Below, one piece after another: positions 63,733 through 64,000 of a DNA stretch of 64,000 nucleotides; within the stretch, counting starts at the first letter, position 1; the number at the start of each line of letters is the position of its first letter. The position numbers and the translations under genes were made by a program. Below the pieces are notes generated by a model, which had not been told where the DNA came from, did no database searches, and worked only from the letters and a program-made list of their open reading frames with translations. Source of the DNA: Flavobacterium turcicum (GTDB lineage: Bacteria; Bacteroidota; Bacteroidia; Flavobacteriales; Flavobacteriaceae); NCBI RefSeq assembly GCF_011365745.1, contig NZ_JAAOBY010000002.1, forward strand, positions 310,001 to 374,000, read 5' to 3'.

Positions 63733-64000
63733 ATGATAAAAATAAGAAAAGCTACATTTCTTGTAGTTATGGGGATTTTGTTGCCTTTTACGACTCAGGC
63801 TCAAGGTTTAGCAGACGATATGAACAGCTTGCATAGTGTTTTGGATCAGTTGTATGACGAGATGATGCCATTGTGCAGTAACTTGTTGGGTGTTGGGCAA
63901 GGAATTGCAGGATTTGGAGCTATCTGGTATATCGCCTCTAGAGTATGGAGGCACATAGCAAGTGCTGAGCCTGTAGATTTTTATCCACTTTTTCGTCCTT
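63733..64000 (+). CDS. traJ: TraJ, polytopic membrane protein, cut by window end
   Basis: Only the first 89 residues are in the window. They show a signal peptide, 'LVVMGILLPFTTQAQG', then 'LADDMNSLHSVLDQLYDEM' and the start of the first transmembrane part ('LLGVGQGIAGFGAIWYIASR'), which fits TraJ of conjugative transposons. TraJ is a VirB6-like inner-membrane protein. The start is ATG 63733, with an 11-bp gap after the previous gene. The remainder lies to the right of the window. Confidence 0.87.
   Translation, partial: MIKIRKATFLVVMGILLPFTTQAQGLADDMNSLHSVLDQLYDEMMPLCSNLLGVGQGIAGFGAIWYIASRVWRHIASAEPVDFYPLFRP

Noticed and set aside
1..64000. tRNA, rRNA, integrase or attachment sites
   Set aside because: None could be recognised by eye in the gaps, so the ends of the element could not be located.

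Overview
The window is AT-rich DNA from a member of the Bacteroidota, most likely a flavobacterium or close relative. The evidence is a SusC/SusD pair, several promoters of the phylum type (TTTG about 20 bp upstream of TAnnTTTG), a DUF6520 peptide, and mob and tra genes of the CTnDOT-like conjugative transposon type. Most or all of it appears to be an integrative and conjugative element (ICE) loaded with accessory genes, many of them for phage defence. No integrase, attachment site, tRNA, rRNA or CRISPR array was found, so the ends of the element lie outside the window.

Layout. (1) 1-14370: a six-gene plus-strand defence operon, with its first gene cut by the window edge. It encodes a type I-like N6-adenine methylase, a two-domain specificity protein, a NERD / double-kinase / P-loop protein, an unknown protein, a very large HerA/DptH-like ATPase with a possible nuclease motif, and a PP2C phosphatase. 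There is no HsdR. The composition resembles the methylation-associated defence system (MADS) and, more distantly, Pgl/BREX. (2) 14426-19205: the minus-strand mobilization block (coupling protein, relaxase, relaxosome accessory protein, primase). A cluster of three hairpins just upstream of mobA is the best oriT candidate. (3) 19347-29103: a small unknown gene, then a MauE/DoxX membrane protein and a Cys-rich secreted peptide (DUF6520), facing a minus-strand SusC/SusD/S9-peptidase operon. (4) 29104-32304: regulatory and decayed DNA with a structured element, an HTH gene and its degenerate copy, and an FRG-domain gene broken by one in-frame TAG. (5) 32402-38655: an HTH/ImmA pair divergent from a type II-like CBASS operon (DUF3892, CD-NTase, Cap2, Cap3, a membrane protein, and a second, membrane-anchored nucleotidyltransferase). 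(6) 39416-40943: a split HipBST-type toxin-antitoxin module. (7) 41046-47101: a histone H1-like gene, a TPR/AraC sensor-regulator, and a cluster of unrecognised lipoprotein, membrane and AraC genes. (8) 47130-51535: a TonB receptor / DUF4198 / PepSY iron-uptake operon. (9) 51855-64000: the start of the tra operon (TraE, a giant methylase-helicase, TraF, TraG, TraI, two TraI-like relatives, partial TraJ).

How it fits together. The mob block nicks and delivers the element through the channel made by the tra genes, and the primase probably primes the transferred strand. The cargo between them gives the host anti-phage layers (methylase/kinase system, CBASS, FRG remnant, HipBST) and nutrient or peptide uptake. 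The most unusual items are the second, membrane-bound CD-NTase-like protein in the CBASS operon, the kinase-phosphatase-methylase operon at the left edge, and the SusCD/peptidase/Cys-rich-peptide locus. All functional calls come from reading motifs by eye; no database search was possible.
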